A stretch of DNA of 64,000 nt. Origin: an uncultured Prevotellaceae bacterium. Lineage in GTDB: Bacteria > Bacteroidota > Bacteroidia > Bacteroidales > Bacteroidaceae. Both the position numbers and the translations under genes were made by a program. The stretch spans positions 16,373-80,372 of the forward strand of contig CACWOS010000006.1 in the NCBI GenBank assembly GCA_902762565.1. Reading direction: 5' to 3'. Positions 38,038 through 47,300 of this stretch are shown here, piece by piece. Each line of letters opens with the position of its first letter. The stretch's first letter is position 1. The notes below the pieces were generated by a model. That model had not been told where the DNA came from, ran no database searches, and saw only the letters and a program-made list of their open reading frames with translations.

Positions 38038-39022
38038 TGAAAGATTATTACTTGTCCTGCTGCTTTTGATGCTGACGACGGTGCTGCGTGCACAGTCGGA
38101 GGCTGACCCACGATGCCTGCAGTTGATGGGCATACCGTTGGAGGGACCGGTGGACAGCGTGAGCCAACGGCTGACGGAAGCGGAGTTTGCAGAGTGGGGC
38201 AGGAGCGACGATGGCGAGGACTACTACTTTCGTGGAAAATTCTATGGCATCAGGGCGAAACTGCTGGTGAGCACCAATGCCAAGACGCACTTCGTGGAGT
38301 CGGCCTACATCACGGTGGGCCCCTACAGCACGAAGTCGATGTTCGAGAGGAACTTCCAGTATTTCTTTTATAAGCTGCAGAAGGACTATGGCGAGTTTAC
38401 CCAGCGCGATGGTGCGTGGTACTACATGGACGACTACGGCAGCGTGAAGATATCCGAGGTGCAGAACGAGAATGGGTCGCGCGACATCCGCGTGTTCTAC
38501 TATCCTACTGCGGCTTTCTATAAGGATGCGATGACTATGGGACTGCATGGCCCTGTGCAGGAGGTCGTGACGGAGAATGCCGTATCAGAAGACCAGTTTC
38601 TGCGCTTCTCGCAGGACGGACAACTGGAGAATCCTGACCTCGTAAATCGCGAATACGACCGCTACGGCTATCTGCGACATGCCCGCATGACGGAAAAGCA
38701 GGGCTTTAGCGACGTGGAATATACCTACGACAGCCGCTACAGGCTGGTGAAGCGTACGCTGACCAACCAAACGGCTAACATTCGCTACGTGAACGAATAT
38801 ACCTATAACGACCAAAACGAAATCATGTCGCAGAACCAGAAGGTGTTCGACAAGACAGGACAATGCGTGATGACCATCAACATGCACAACTCGTACCTGA
38901 CGCGTGACGACTACGGCAACTGGACGTCGAACTCGATGACGCTATCGTACTGGGAGGAGGGTAGCCAGAGCCAACAGACCACTGTGCTGCAGAAGCGCGT
39001 CTTGGAGTATTGGGAGGACTAA
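37994..39022 (+). CDS. Secreted hypothetical protein with YD-repeat-like C-terminal half
   Basis: 342 residues. The signal peptide is MTGRKRSIILFLRSNERLLL...LRAQ. The start overlaps the 37-residue peptide by 44 bases in another frame, and no later ATG preserves the signal peptide. The N-terminal half has no family I know (LMGIPLEGPVDSV, YITVGPYSTKSMFERN). The C-terminal half has YDRYGYL, YTYDSRYRLVKR and YTYNDQNEI, spaced like RHS/YD repeats. Periplasmic or outer-membrane location inferred. Confidence 0.72.
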   Translation: MTGRKRSIILFLRSNERLLLVLLLLMLTTVLRAQSEADPRCLQLMGIPLEGPVDSVSQRLTEAEFAEWGRSDDGEDYYFRGKFYGIRAKLLVSTNAKTHFVESAYITVGPYSTKSMFERNFQYFFYKLQKDYGEFTQRDGAWYYMDDYGSVKISEVQNENGSRDIRVFYYPTAAFYKDAMTMGLHGPVQEVVTENAVSEDQFLRFSQDGQLENPDLVNREYDRYGYLRHARMTEKQGFSDVEYTYDSRYRLVKRTLTNQTANIRYVNEYTYNDQNEIMSQNQKVFDKTGQCVMTINMHNSYLTRDDYGNWTSNSMTLSYWEEGSQSQQTTVLQKRVLEYWED

Positions 39023-39109
39023 AAGTGTTAAAAGTGGGCCAAAAACCACAGATTTTGAGGAAAAACGAAAAAAAAAGGGGAAAAATGATACGAAATTAAA
39101 TAAATTTTG

Positions 39110-39117
39110 TAAATTTG
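39110..39117 (+). promoter_or_regulatory. -7 box for the 39161 gene
   Basis: TAAATTTG matches TAnnTTTG, 43 bases before the ATG. No -33 TTTG is seen. Confidence 0.55.
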
Positions 39118-39160
39118 CAACCAGTATAGCCTAAAAAGTATAAACAAAACAATCAGAACA

Positions 39161-40846
39161 ATGAAAATAGAATCGTTTACAAACAGTCTAGTGAAGATGG
39201 TAAACAGCCGCATGATGCTGTTGCTGTTGGCATTGGTATGTGTGAATGGCGCCAGTGCACAAGACGACGAGGATGATCCTCGCGAGAGTTTCAAGAAGGC
39301 ACGCGCTGCCATGCAGAAGGACTATGACGACTTCCGCAAGCAGGCGCTGGCCGAGTATAGTGAGTTTGTGCGCCAAGCTTGGAAGAAGTTCAACGCCGAG
39401 CCTGCCGTCCCTGCCCCCAAGGAGCAGGAGATACTGCCACAGCTAGCCCCAGGTGCCGACCAGGAGACAGCTTCGTGGTTTGGCAAGCAGATGTCGAAGT
39501 TAGGCGACCTGTTCAAGAGCAAGAACAGAAAGGTGCCCGATCAGCTGCAGCCCAAGCAGGAACCCCAGGCCAAAGCTAAGAAGAAGGAACAGAAGCCCGT
39601 GGTACACGTACAGGCCACTGTCCAGGAGGTCATCAAGCCCGAGGCTCCTACGCCACAGCCCCAACCGCTGGCTGAGGTGAAGGAGGAGACCTTCCGTCAG
39701 AACAACTACATGAAGTTCTATGTGTTTGGCACGGAGTGTAAGGTGCGTATTGGCGAGAATTGCCGCTTTAAGATGAAGGACGTGTCGTCGGACGTCATTG
39801 CCGACCTGATTCGCGACGAGTTCCCTAAGACACAGTATGACAACATGTTGTACGACTGTCTGCAGGAGCGCAAGCGCCACGACTTCTCGGACTGGGCCTA
39901 CTACCAGATGCTGTACACCCTGACACAGCAGTTCTATGGCGAAGGTACCAACGAAGCCGTGCTGGCACAGGCATTCCTCTATTCGCAGTCAGGCTATAAG
40001 ATGCGTCTGGCCCACGACGAGAGCCACCTGTACATGCTGGCTGCTACGCGCCACTTCATCTATAACAAGCTGTTCTACTCGATGGATGGCGACTGGTACT
40101 TCATGCTCGAAGGCAAGCAGAGCAGCTCGCTGGGCATCTGTCAGGCTTCGTTCCCCAAGGAGAGCTCACTGTCGCTGCAGATCTCTACGGCTCAGCGTCT
40201 AGCCATGAATCCCTCGAACGAGCGTACCATCACCTCGACGAAGAATCCCGACTTCTCGTTCACCATCCACTCGAACAAGAACTACATCGACTTCCTGAGC
40301 ACTTATCCGTCGTCGATGGTCAACAATAACTTCATGACACGCTGGTCGATGTATGCCAACTGTCCGTTGGAGGAGGACATCCGCAACCAGTTGTATCCGC
40401 AGATGAAGGAGAAGCTGGAGGGCAAGACGGAGCTGCAGTCCGTACAGGAGCTGCTGTGGTGGTTGCACGGCAATATCGATCTGGAGGGTGTTATTCAGGA
40501 TTCTAACTGCTTCCTCTATCGCTATGACGAGGATGTATGGGGTACCGACCGTGCCTTCTTTGGCGAAGAGACCCTGTTCTATCCGTATTGCGACTGTGAG
40601 GACCGCTCGATTCTGCTGTCTCACTTCGTTCGCGACGTCGTTGGACTGGACTGTGTGCTGGTGTACTATCCTGGCCACCTGGCTATGGCTGTCAACTTCA
40701 ACGAACCTGTGGAGGGCGACTACGTGATGTGTGAGGGACGTAAGTTCATCATCTGTGACCCAACGTATATCGGATCGCGCGTAGGCGAAACGATGCCGAT
40801 GGTGCAGAACGAGCCGACAACAGTCATCCTTCTGCAGAGAGGTTAA
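39161..40846 (+). CDS. Secreted transglutaminase-like (papain-fold) protein
   Basis: 561 residues. A signal peptide (...LVCVNGASAQ) is followed by a charged helical part (about 35-130) and a Pro/Gln/Lys linker (about 130-180). A conserved region from about 185 follows. Near the end, YCDCEDRSILL (Cys about 478), PGHLAMAV (His about 505) and ICDPTYIG (Asp about 532) form the Cys-His-Asp order of the transglutaminase-like superfamily, which includes peptidases and cross-linking enzymes. Activity is inferred from this triad only. First gene of a likely three-gene unit with the PEGA and BACON proteins. Confidence 0.7.
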   Translation: MKIESFTNSLVKMVNSRMMLLLLALVCVNGASAQDDEDDPRESFKKARAAMQKDYDDFRKQALAEYSEFVRQAWKKFNAEPAVPAPKEQEILPQLAPGADQETASWFGKQMSKLGDLFKSKNRKVPDQLQPKQEPQAKAKKKEQKPVVHVQATVQEVIKPEAPTPQPQPLAEVKEETFRQNNYMKFYVFGTECKVRIGENCRFKMKDVSSDVIADLIRDEFPKTQYDNMLYDCLQERKRHDFSDWAYYQMLYTLTQQFYGEGTNEAVLAQAFLYSQSGYKMRLAHDESHLYMLAATRHFIYNKLFYSMDGDWYFMLEGKQSSSLGICQASFPKESSLSLQISTAQRLAMNPSNERTITSTKNPDFSFTIHSNKNYIDFLSTYPSSMVNNNFMTRWSMYANCPLEEDIRNQLYPQMKEKLEGKTELQSVQELLWWLHGNIDLEGVIQDSNCFLYRYDEDVWGTDRAFFGEETLFYPYCDCEDRSILLSHFVRDVVGLDCVLVYYPGHLAMAVNFNEPVEGDYVMCEGRKFIICDPTYIGSRVGETMPMVQNEPTTVILLQRG

Positions 40847-40848
40847 GA

Positions 40849-40911
40849 AGTGATGAGTGAGAAGTGATGAGTGAGAAGTGATGAGTGAGAAGTGATAAGT
40901 GATAAGTTAAG
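40849..40911 (+). repeat. Nine 7-bp units before the PEGA protein gene
   Basis: AGTGATG and AGTGAGA alternate from 40849, changing to AGTGATA twice and AGTTAAG. The array starts 2 bases after the previous stop and ends 22 bases before the ATG at 40934. Confidence 0.92.
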
Positions 40912-40933
40912 AAGATACCAAAATTTATACGAT

Positions 40934-42487
40934 ATGAAGAAAAGACTAATAGTACTAACCTTATTCTGCCTGACAGTGGCCACACAGATGATGGCACAAG
41001 GCATGAGAGTGGTGGAGTTCAAATTGTTGGAAAACGATTTGACAGCTAACACCCGAGGTACAGAGAAAATGGACCAGAACGGCGAACGTGCCGCCCTGAT
41101 CAAGATTCAGACCCCAGAACGCGGATTCACCTTCGATGGTGGTTCGCTGGGTATAGTAGCCACTGAGGAGCATGCAGGCGAGATTTGGCTGTATGTGCCT
41201 CGTCGTGCACAGAAGCTCATCGTGCAGCACCCTGCTTTCGGTGTGATGCGCGACTTCTTCTATCCTATTCCCGTATCAGGCGGACGTACCTATGAGATGC
41301 TGATTGACATAGGTACTGGTCGCTATACGAACATCACCTCGCAGGTGGCTGGATCAATTATCTATGTAGACAACGAGCGTCTGGGCGAGGCTCCTATCTA
41401 CAACAAGTACTTGAACTTCGGTAAGCACAAGATTGAGGCCAAGAAAGACCGCTACGAAGGTGAGGTAGAGGTATGGGTAACCACTGAGGACGACACGAAG
41501 CAGAACAAGATGGTCAACGTGGAGCAGCGCGACATGAGCGACCACTTCGGCGATGTGAACGTCACGGTGGAGAACAAGGCCGACATCTGGTTTGAGGGTC
41601 AGAACATGGGTAACGGCTTCTGGCAGACGCAGTTGCGCGAGGGCACCTACGTCATCGAGACACGCAAGGCCGACTGCGACCCTGAGAAGACATCGTTCAC
41701 CGTTGTGGCACAGCAGAAAAACAACATCACGGCTGTACCACCCACGCCACATACTGGTCGACTGAGCATCTATACCCGTCCGCGTAATGCACAGGCATTG
41801 TTGAACGGACAGGACGAGATAGACCTGACGGAGACACACACACTGCCCGTAGGTACCTATCAGATCTCACTGACGCGTAAGGGCTATGTACCCATGAGCG
41901 GACTGGAGTATACGGTACGTCATAACGAGACGACACGTGACACCGTGACGATGGAGAAGGTGAAGTACATCAAGCCTCGGACCTTCTACTTTGGTGCAGG
42001 CTACACCATGCGTCAGCTGGGTGGTATCACAGCGTTGGCTGGTGCTACCTACAAGAACTTCGACCTGCAGGCCAGCTATACCTTTGGCCTGAATGCATCG
42101 GATCCTGTGCACTGGTACTCGACTGACGGCACAGATACCTACCTGAGCTCGATGACCTACAAGCGCTCGACGATAGCCGTTAAGGCTGGTTATCAGTTTG
42201 AACTGACGGAGCGTCTGGGTATCACCCCACAGCTGGGATACGAGATAGAGCGCCTGTCAGGTACGGTGGATAAGGGTACGAACGCCTATGGCGACGGTGC
42301 TACTGCCAACTGCATCAGCGTAGGTGCCAAACTGGTGTTTGCGCCGATGGAACGCTTCTATGCCTTCTTCAATCCGGCATTCTCTGTGGCTGTCAGCAAG
42401 GACAACAACTTCACACGCATTGTTGACAATAGCAACATTACTGCTGGCGGATTCATGGTGACACTGGGTGCCATCTTCAATTTCTAA
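40934..42487 (+). CDS. PEGA-domain protein with outer-membrane barrel
   Basis: 517 residues from the ATG at 40934, which starts the signal peptide MKKRLIVLTLFCLTVATQMMAQ; the frame is open upstream to 40892 but that part is repeat sequence. PEGA-like sandwiches follow (AGSIIYVDNERLGEAPIYNK; GRLSIYTRPRNAQALLNGQ), with another in between. The C-terminal 150 residues form an 8-strand-type barrel (FYFGAGYTMRQLGG...FMVTLGAIFNF). It probably links the outer membrane to surface or periplasmic partners. Similar PEGA barrels are common in Bacteroidota without known function. Confidence 0.78.
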   Translation: MKKRLIVLTLFCLTVATQMMAQGMRVVEFKLLENDLTANTRGTEKMDQNGERAALIKIQTPERGFTFDGGSLGIVATEEHAGEIWLYVPRRAQKLIVQHPAFGVMRDFFYPIPVSGGRTYEMLIDIGTGRYTNITSQVAGSIIYVDNERLGEAPIYNKYLNFGKHKIEAKKDRYEGEVEVWVTTEDDTKQNKMVNVEQRDMSDHFGDVNVTVENKADIWFEGQNMGNGFWQTQLREGTYVIETRKADCDPEKTSFTVVAQQKNNITAVPPTPHTGRLSIYTRPRNAQALLNGQDEIDLTETHTLPVGTYQISLTRKGYVPMSGLEYTVRHNETTRDTVTMEKVKYIKPRTFYFGAGYTMRQLGGITALAGATYKNFDLQASYTFGLNASDPVHWYSTDGTDTYLSSMTYKRSTIAVKAGYQFELTERLGITPQLGYEIERLSGTVDKGTNAYGDGATANCISVGAKLVFAPMERFYAFFNPAFSVAVSKDNNFTRIVDNSNITAGGFMVTLGAIFNF

Positions 42488-42513
42488 CCTACACCTTATT
42501 ATATATATTATTA

Positions 42514-42553
42514 AGGTAAAGAAGTAAAAAGGTAAAAAAGTAAAAAGGAAGAA
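42514..42553 (+). repeat. AGGTAAAA-type 8-bp repeat before the BACON protein gene
   Basis: Five units: AGGTAAAG, AAGTAAAA, AGGTAAAA, AAGTAAAA, AGGAAGAA. The array ends 5 bases before the ATG at 42559. Confidence 0.85.
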
Positions 42554-42558
42554 ACGAT

Positions 42559-44238
42559 ATGAAGACAAGAAATATAATCGCATTATTAGTCGCCCTGCCC
42601 CTGATGGCCGGACTGACAGGATGTAAGTCTGACGACGAACTGACAGCAAAGCCTGCCAAGGAGATGCTGCGAGTGTTGGGTGGCGACATTGAGATACGTG
42701 CCATTGACGAGACGACCGTGGTGAATGTCTCGGCCGACTGTCACTGGAAGGTGCAGGACCTGGATACGGGTGATTTTGGCATAACGCTGAGTATACAGCC
42801 TCGTGAAGGCGACGGTGACGGATCGCTGGTCATCGGTACAGACCAGAATGAGACCAAGTCGGACCGTACGGCTTCGTTCACGCTGGTGTCTGATGCCGGA
42901 CTGAAGCAAAAGGTCACCATTCGTCAGACACCTGCTGCTGGTGCCTTGAACCTGAGCAGTACCAGCTTCACGTTTACTGCCGACAAAAAGTCGATAAAAG
43001 ACGAAAGCAAAGAATTTGAGACGCTAAACATCAGAGGTAACAGTACGTGGACCATCAAACTGCCTGATGGTGTCAACTGGCTGCATGTCAGCAAGACATC
43101 AGGCGGTACGGCAGCACAAAGCTCTGAGTCCGTCAATATTAGCGTGGACAACGCTGTTAGCGATGCTTCGCGTACGGCTGTCTTCGAGGTGATTTCTGAA
43201 GGTAACGTCGTCGAGGTTCAGGTGACTCAGGAAGGCGTGAAGGACATCTTCCTCAGAGCACCAGAACAGCTGGATAAGATAGAGTATCGCGGTGGCGAAA
43301 GGATGTTGCGCATTGAGAGTAATGCTGAGTGGCATGCCTATATCCCCTCATCAGTCAATTGGCTGCATTTCGAGGCAGCTATGGACTCTACTGGCACTTC
43401 GCATGGGTCAGGAAACAGCATATCAGGTGTCGGTAATGGTGAGATTCGTCTCTATTGTGAAGAGAACAATACGACACGCGACCGTCTGACAGCTGTCGTC
43501 ATCATTGCTGGTACGAAGAATCCTCAGCAGGCTATTACGCTCATTGAACAGGCAGCCAACGGTTCGGCACAGCCCTTGCAGACGTCAATTAGTCTGAGTG
43601 AACTGAGTGTGGCTCGTCAGTCGGCTAACTTCCTCATCAATATTGCCTCTGAACAGGTGGTAGGTGAGTTTGGTTTTGTCTACACGGAAAGTGGTAACGT
43701 ACCAACAGTCACTAACGGCAAAGTTGTCAAGGTTGGCAACGGTGGTACATCGCGTGGTCTGGCTTACGAATTGACAGGCTTGCAAGAGAATACGCGCTAC
43801 ATGGTTCGCGCTTTCGTCTACAAACAGAATTCGCAGGAGGTGATCTATAGTGAACCAATAGAAATCACGACAAAAGCCAGCATGTTGAGCATCGGTGAAC
43901 TGACATCACTCTATGTTGGCAATACATCGGCTGAGTTCCGCTACGGCTTCACATCAGATACGGATGTCATCGACTATGGTCTTGTCTATAGTGCCACAAA
44001 ACCTGAGCCGACTCGTGACGACGAAATCTTAACGATTGGTCGTGGTGGCACGGGTGGTAACGTCATGGGTACCATTACCAACCTGCAGGATAATACTACC
44101 TACTACGTACGAGCCTACGTGCTGACAGAGCGTGGCCATTCATATGGTCCTAATGTGGTGACTATCAAGACATCACCGTCGCAGCACGAGCCTGGAGAGA
44201 GCGACAATCCAGACCCGCAGCTGGCTCCGAAGCATTAA
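42559..44238 (+). CDS. BACON-domain surface lipoprotein
   Basis: 559 residues. Lipobox LTGC with Cys22. Three BACON-like sandwiches follow (about 35-130, 135-225, 228-335), recognisable by the W in the middle (CHWKV, STWTIKLPDGVNWLHV, AEWHAYIPSSVNWLHF) and the closing VTIRQ, VQVTQEG and ITLIEQ. Two fibronectin-III-like domains (about 345-440, 445-540; ENTRYMVRAFVY, DNTTYYVRAYVL) complete it. BACON domains bind glycans or mucin, or act as spacers. No enzyme domain is present. It follows the PEGA gene by 71 bases. Confidence 0.85.
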   Translation: MKTRNIIALLVALPLMAGLTGCKSDDELTAKPAKEMLRVLGGDIEIRAIDETTVVNVSADCHWKVQDLDTGDFGITLSIQPREGDGDGSLVIGTDQNETKSDRTASFTLVSDAGLKQKVTIRQTPAAGALNLSSTSFTFTADKKSIKDESKEFETLNIRGNSTWTIKLPDGVNWLHVSKTSGGTAAQSSESVNISVDNAVSDASRTAVFEVISEGNVVEVQVTQEGVKDIFLRAPEQLDKIEYRGGERMLRIESNAEWHAYIPSSVNWLHFEAAMDSTGTSHGSGNSISGVGNGEIRLYCEENNTTRDRLTAVVIIAGTKNPQQAITLIEQAANGSAQPLQTSISLSELSVARQSANFLINIASEQVVGEFGFVYTESGNVPTVTNGKVVKVGNGGTSRGLAYELTGLQENTRYMVRAFVYKQNSQEVIYSEPIEITTKASMLSIGELTSLYVGNTSAEFRYGFTSDTDVIDYGLVYSATKPEPTRDDEILTIGRGGTGGNVMGTITNLQDNTTYYVRAYVLTERGHSYGPNVVTIKTSPSQHEPGESDNPDPQLAPKH

Positions 44239-44252
44239 CCTAACGATTATCA

Positions 44253-44301
44253 AGCATTTGTGTCTTCCTCTCAGTGCAGAGGATGACACAAGTGCTTTTT
44301 C
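44253..44301 (+). terminator. Long hairpin just before the BspA-type operon
   Basis: 44253-44271 pairs with 44277-44295 (one G-U, one mismatch) and is followed by a T-run. Only 22 bases separate it from the next ATG (44324), too little for a consensus promoter, so it may be an attenuator rather than a full stop. Confidence 0.75.
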
Positions 44302-44323
44302 TAAATAACTAAAACAAGCTATT

Positions 44324-47300
44324 ATGAATAAAATATTATCAACATTATTCCTCATATTGTCAGTATTGATGTCTGCTAATTTGTGGGCACAAGAACCCTA
44401 CATTGTGTTGGATAGTGGCGACAAGCTAACAATGACATACTACTATGATGCCAACAAGAGCAGTCATACAAGCGGATATGTCGTTGACTTCGAAAACAGG
44501 ATGTCGGATAATGTCTATACGAACAATCGCGACTATGTAGAAGAGATATACATTGATAGCACATTTGTCAATTATCCCCTGACCACTGCGAATGCTCTAT
44601 TTAGTAACTTTACGGCCCTTACTGCTATTTACGGCTTAGGGAATCTGAATACGAGTAATGTCGAAGATATGTATGCGATGTTTGCTGTTTGTACCAAACT
44701 GACGAGTCTTGATGTGAGTGGGTTAAACACGGCCAATGTGAAGTACATGGGAAGTATGTTCGAAGAATGTACCAGTTTGACAACACTCGATTTGAGCAAC
44801 TTCAATACGGCCAATGTCACAAAAATGTCGTATATGTTCTATCACTGTTCCAGCCTGATGACTATATACGTCAGCAGCCTATGGAGTACGGCAAATGTAA
44901 CATCTACAAATGGTGCTACGTTATTCACAGCTTGCAATAATCTCGTCGGTGGTGCAGGCACAACCTATGATGAAGAACATCAGAATGTAGACTATGCTCA
45001 TATCGACGGTGGTCCAGATAATCCTGGCTACCTTACTAGTAGTGGCGAAACCCCGAATGTTGTAGCTCCTGAGGCTTATGCTGTTTTGAGTGGAGATAAT
45101 ACAACGCTGACATTCTACTATGATGACCAAAAAGTTGCACGCAATGGCATGGATATTGGGCCTTTCGCATATTTGGAACATGGTTTTGGTGAATCCCAAC
45201 GTCCTTGGCATGACGTCCGTGAAAGTATTACTGACGTAGTATTTGATAGTTCTATGGCTAATGACACTACGCTGATTAGTACTGGATGGTGGTTCTATGG
45301 CTGTACCAATTTGAAGAGAACAAGTGGCTGGCAGTATCTTCCTACAGCCAATATTGTCGATATGTGGGGAATGTTTGAAAACTGTTCGTCGCTGTCTAGC
45401 AATCCTGTTGAAGGAGGTCCTGACTTTAGCGCTTTCAATACAGCCAGTTTGAAGCGTACGTGCTATTTGTTCCATGGATGCACCAGCATGACCAGCATTG
45501 ACTTGAGCACCTTCAATACCGCCAATGTCACAGAAACTGAGGGAATGTTCAAAGATTGTGCGGCACTTACCACTATCTACGTTGGCAGTGGCTGGACCAT
45601 GACGAATGTAAGCGGCAATTGGGAAGATGATATGTTTTCAGGAAGTACCTCTCTCGTCGGTGGAGCTGGTACAACCTACGATGCTAGCAACATAGGTGTT
45701 TCTTACGCCCACATTGACGGCGGTCCTGATAATCCAGGTTACCTTACCAGTAATGGCGACACTCCGTATGTTGTTGCCTCTGAGGCTTATGCAGTACTGA
45801 GTGACGATGATGTAGTGCTGAGCCAATCGGCGACAAACATTACCTATGGCAAAAAGCTGACCTTCTACTATGATAATCAGAAGTCTGCACGCAATGGTAT
45901 GAGTGTTGACTTTACTGACAGTATGCTGCGAGAATGGAACAGCAGTAGCTCCATGATAACGTCAGTGGTATTTGACTCTTCATTTGCCAATGACACGACA
46001 TTGACAAGCACCGCATGGTGGTTCTATAATTTAGGTAATCTGACAACTGTTACAGGTATCGAGAATCTGAAGACCAATAATGTTACGAACATGCACATGA
46101 TGTTTAATGGCTGTTCTAAGCTGACAAGCCTTGACGTGAGCAGCTTTAAGACGGACAACGTGGTAGGCATGTATGGTATGTTTTCTGAATGTACAGGTCT
46201 GACGAGCCTCGACTTGAGTAGCTTTAATACTGCCAGTGCTACGGATATGGGCTCTATGTTCAGCGGATGTAATAGTCTGACGAGTCTTGATGTAAGCAGT
46301 TTCAATACTGCCAATGTGACGAACATGGCTGCGATGTTTATGAACTGTACCGGTTTGACAACTCTTGACTTGAGCAGTTTCAATACGGCGAAGGTGGAAA
46401 ACATGGATAACATGTTTTGTCAAAATTCATTGACCACTATTTATGTTGACGGAACGAAATGGAGTACGGCAGCAGTAGCGAGCTCAACTTCAATGTTCTA
46501 TATGTGTCCCAACCTCGTTGGTGGAAAGGGCACGACATACGATTCCAACCATGTTGATGCCTCTTACGCCCACATTGACGGTGGCATGGCCAATCCTGGT
46601 TATTTCACTGCCAAGGGCGGACTGGCCGACCCCTTGCTGGCGCGGCTCTACGATAATCTGGCACTGACGACAACTGACGGCAATGCCGATGGCGGAAACA
46701 ACGACCTGAGTGGCAGCATAGACGCAGCACAGACCTCACTCGTGCGCGCTATGTGGAATCTGCAGGAACTGCCCACCGACGAGAGCTACTGTGTCTGGAT
46801 GGACGCAGGCATTCCTGCACTGAACACCAATACATGGAGTGATTCGACACAGACGCAGTCGATGAGGGGACTCTACGCCCGCCTCTACCACGGCATCATA
46901 CTCGCAAACAACTATTTGGCTAACCAGCATGACGGCGATATGGGTAAGCAGGCTGAGGCTCGTTTCTTGAGAGCCCTGCAGTACTACTATCTGATGGACC
47001 ACTTCGGCAACGTGCCCTTGTTGACCGACACCATCGACCGACAGCCTCTTCCTGTCTGGGAAGCCACACCAAGTGACATCGAGTTGTTAACCCGTGAGGA
47101 AATGTTCAGCTACATAGAAAATGAACTGCAGGAGAGTCTCAACAGCCTGCCCGCTACCAACAGCTACGGACGCGCCACGGCGACAGCCGCACGGCTGCTC
47201 TTGGCCCGTCTCTACCTCAACTCAGAGGTGTATACCGGCACCGCCCGTTGGCAGGAGGCCCGCAGCTATGCAGAGAGCGTCATCAACGGTGGTACGTTCC

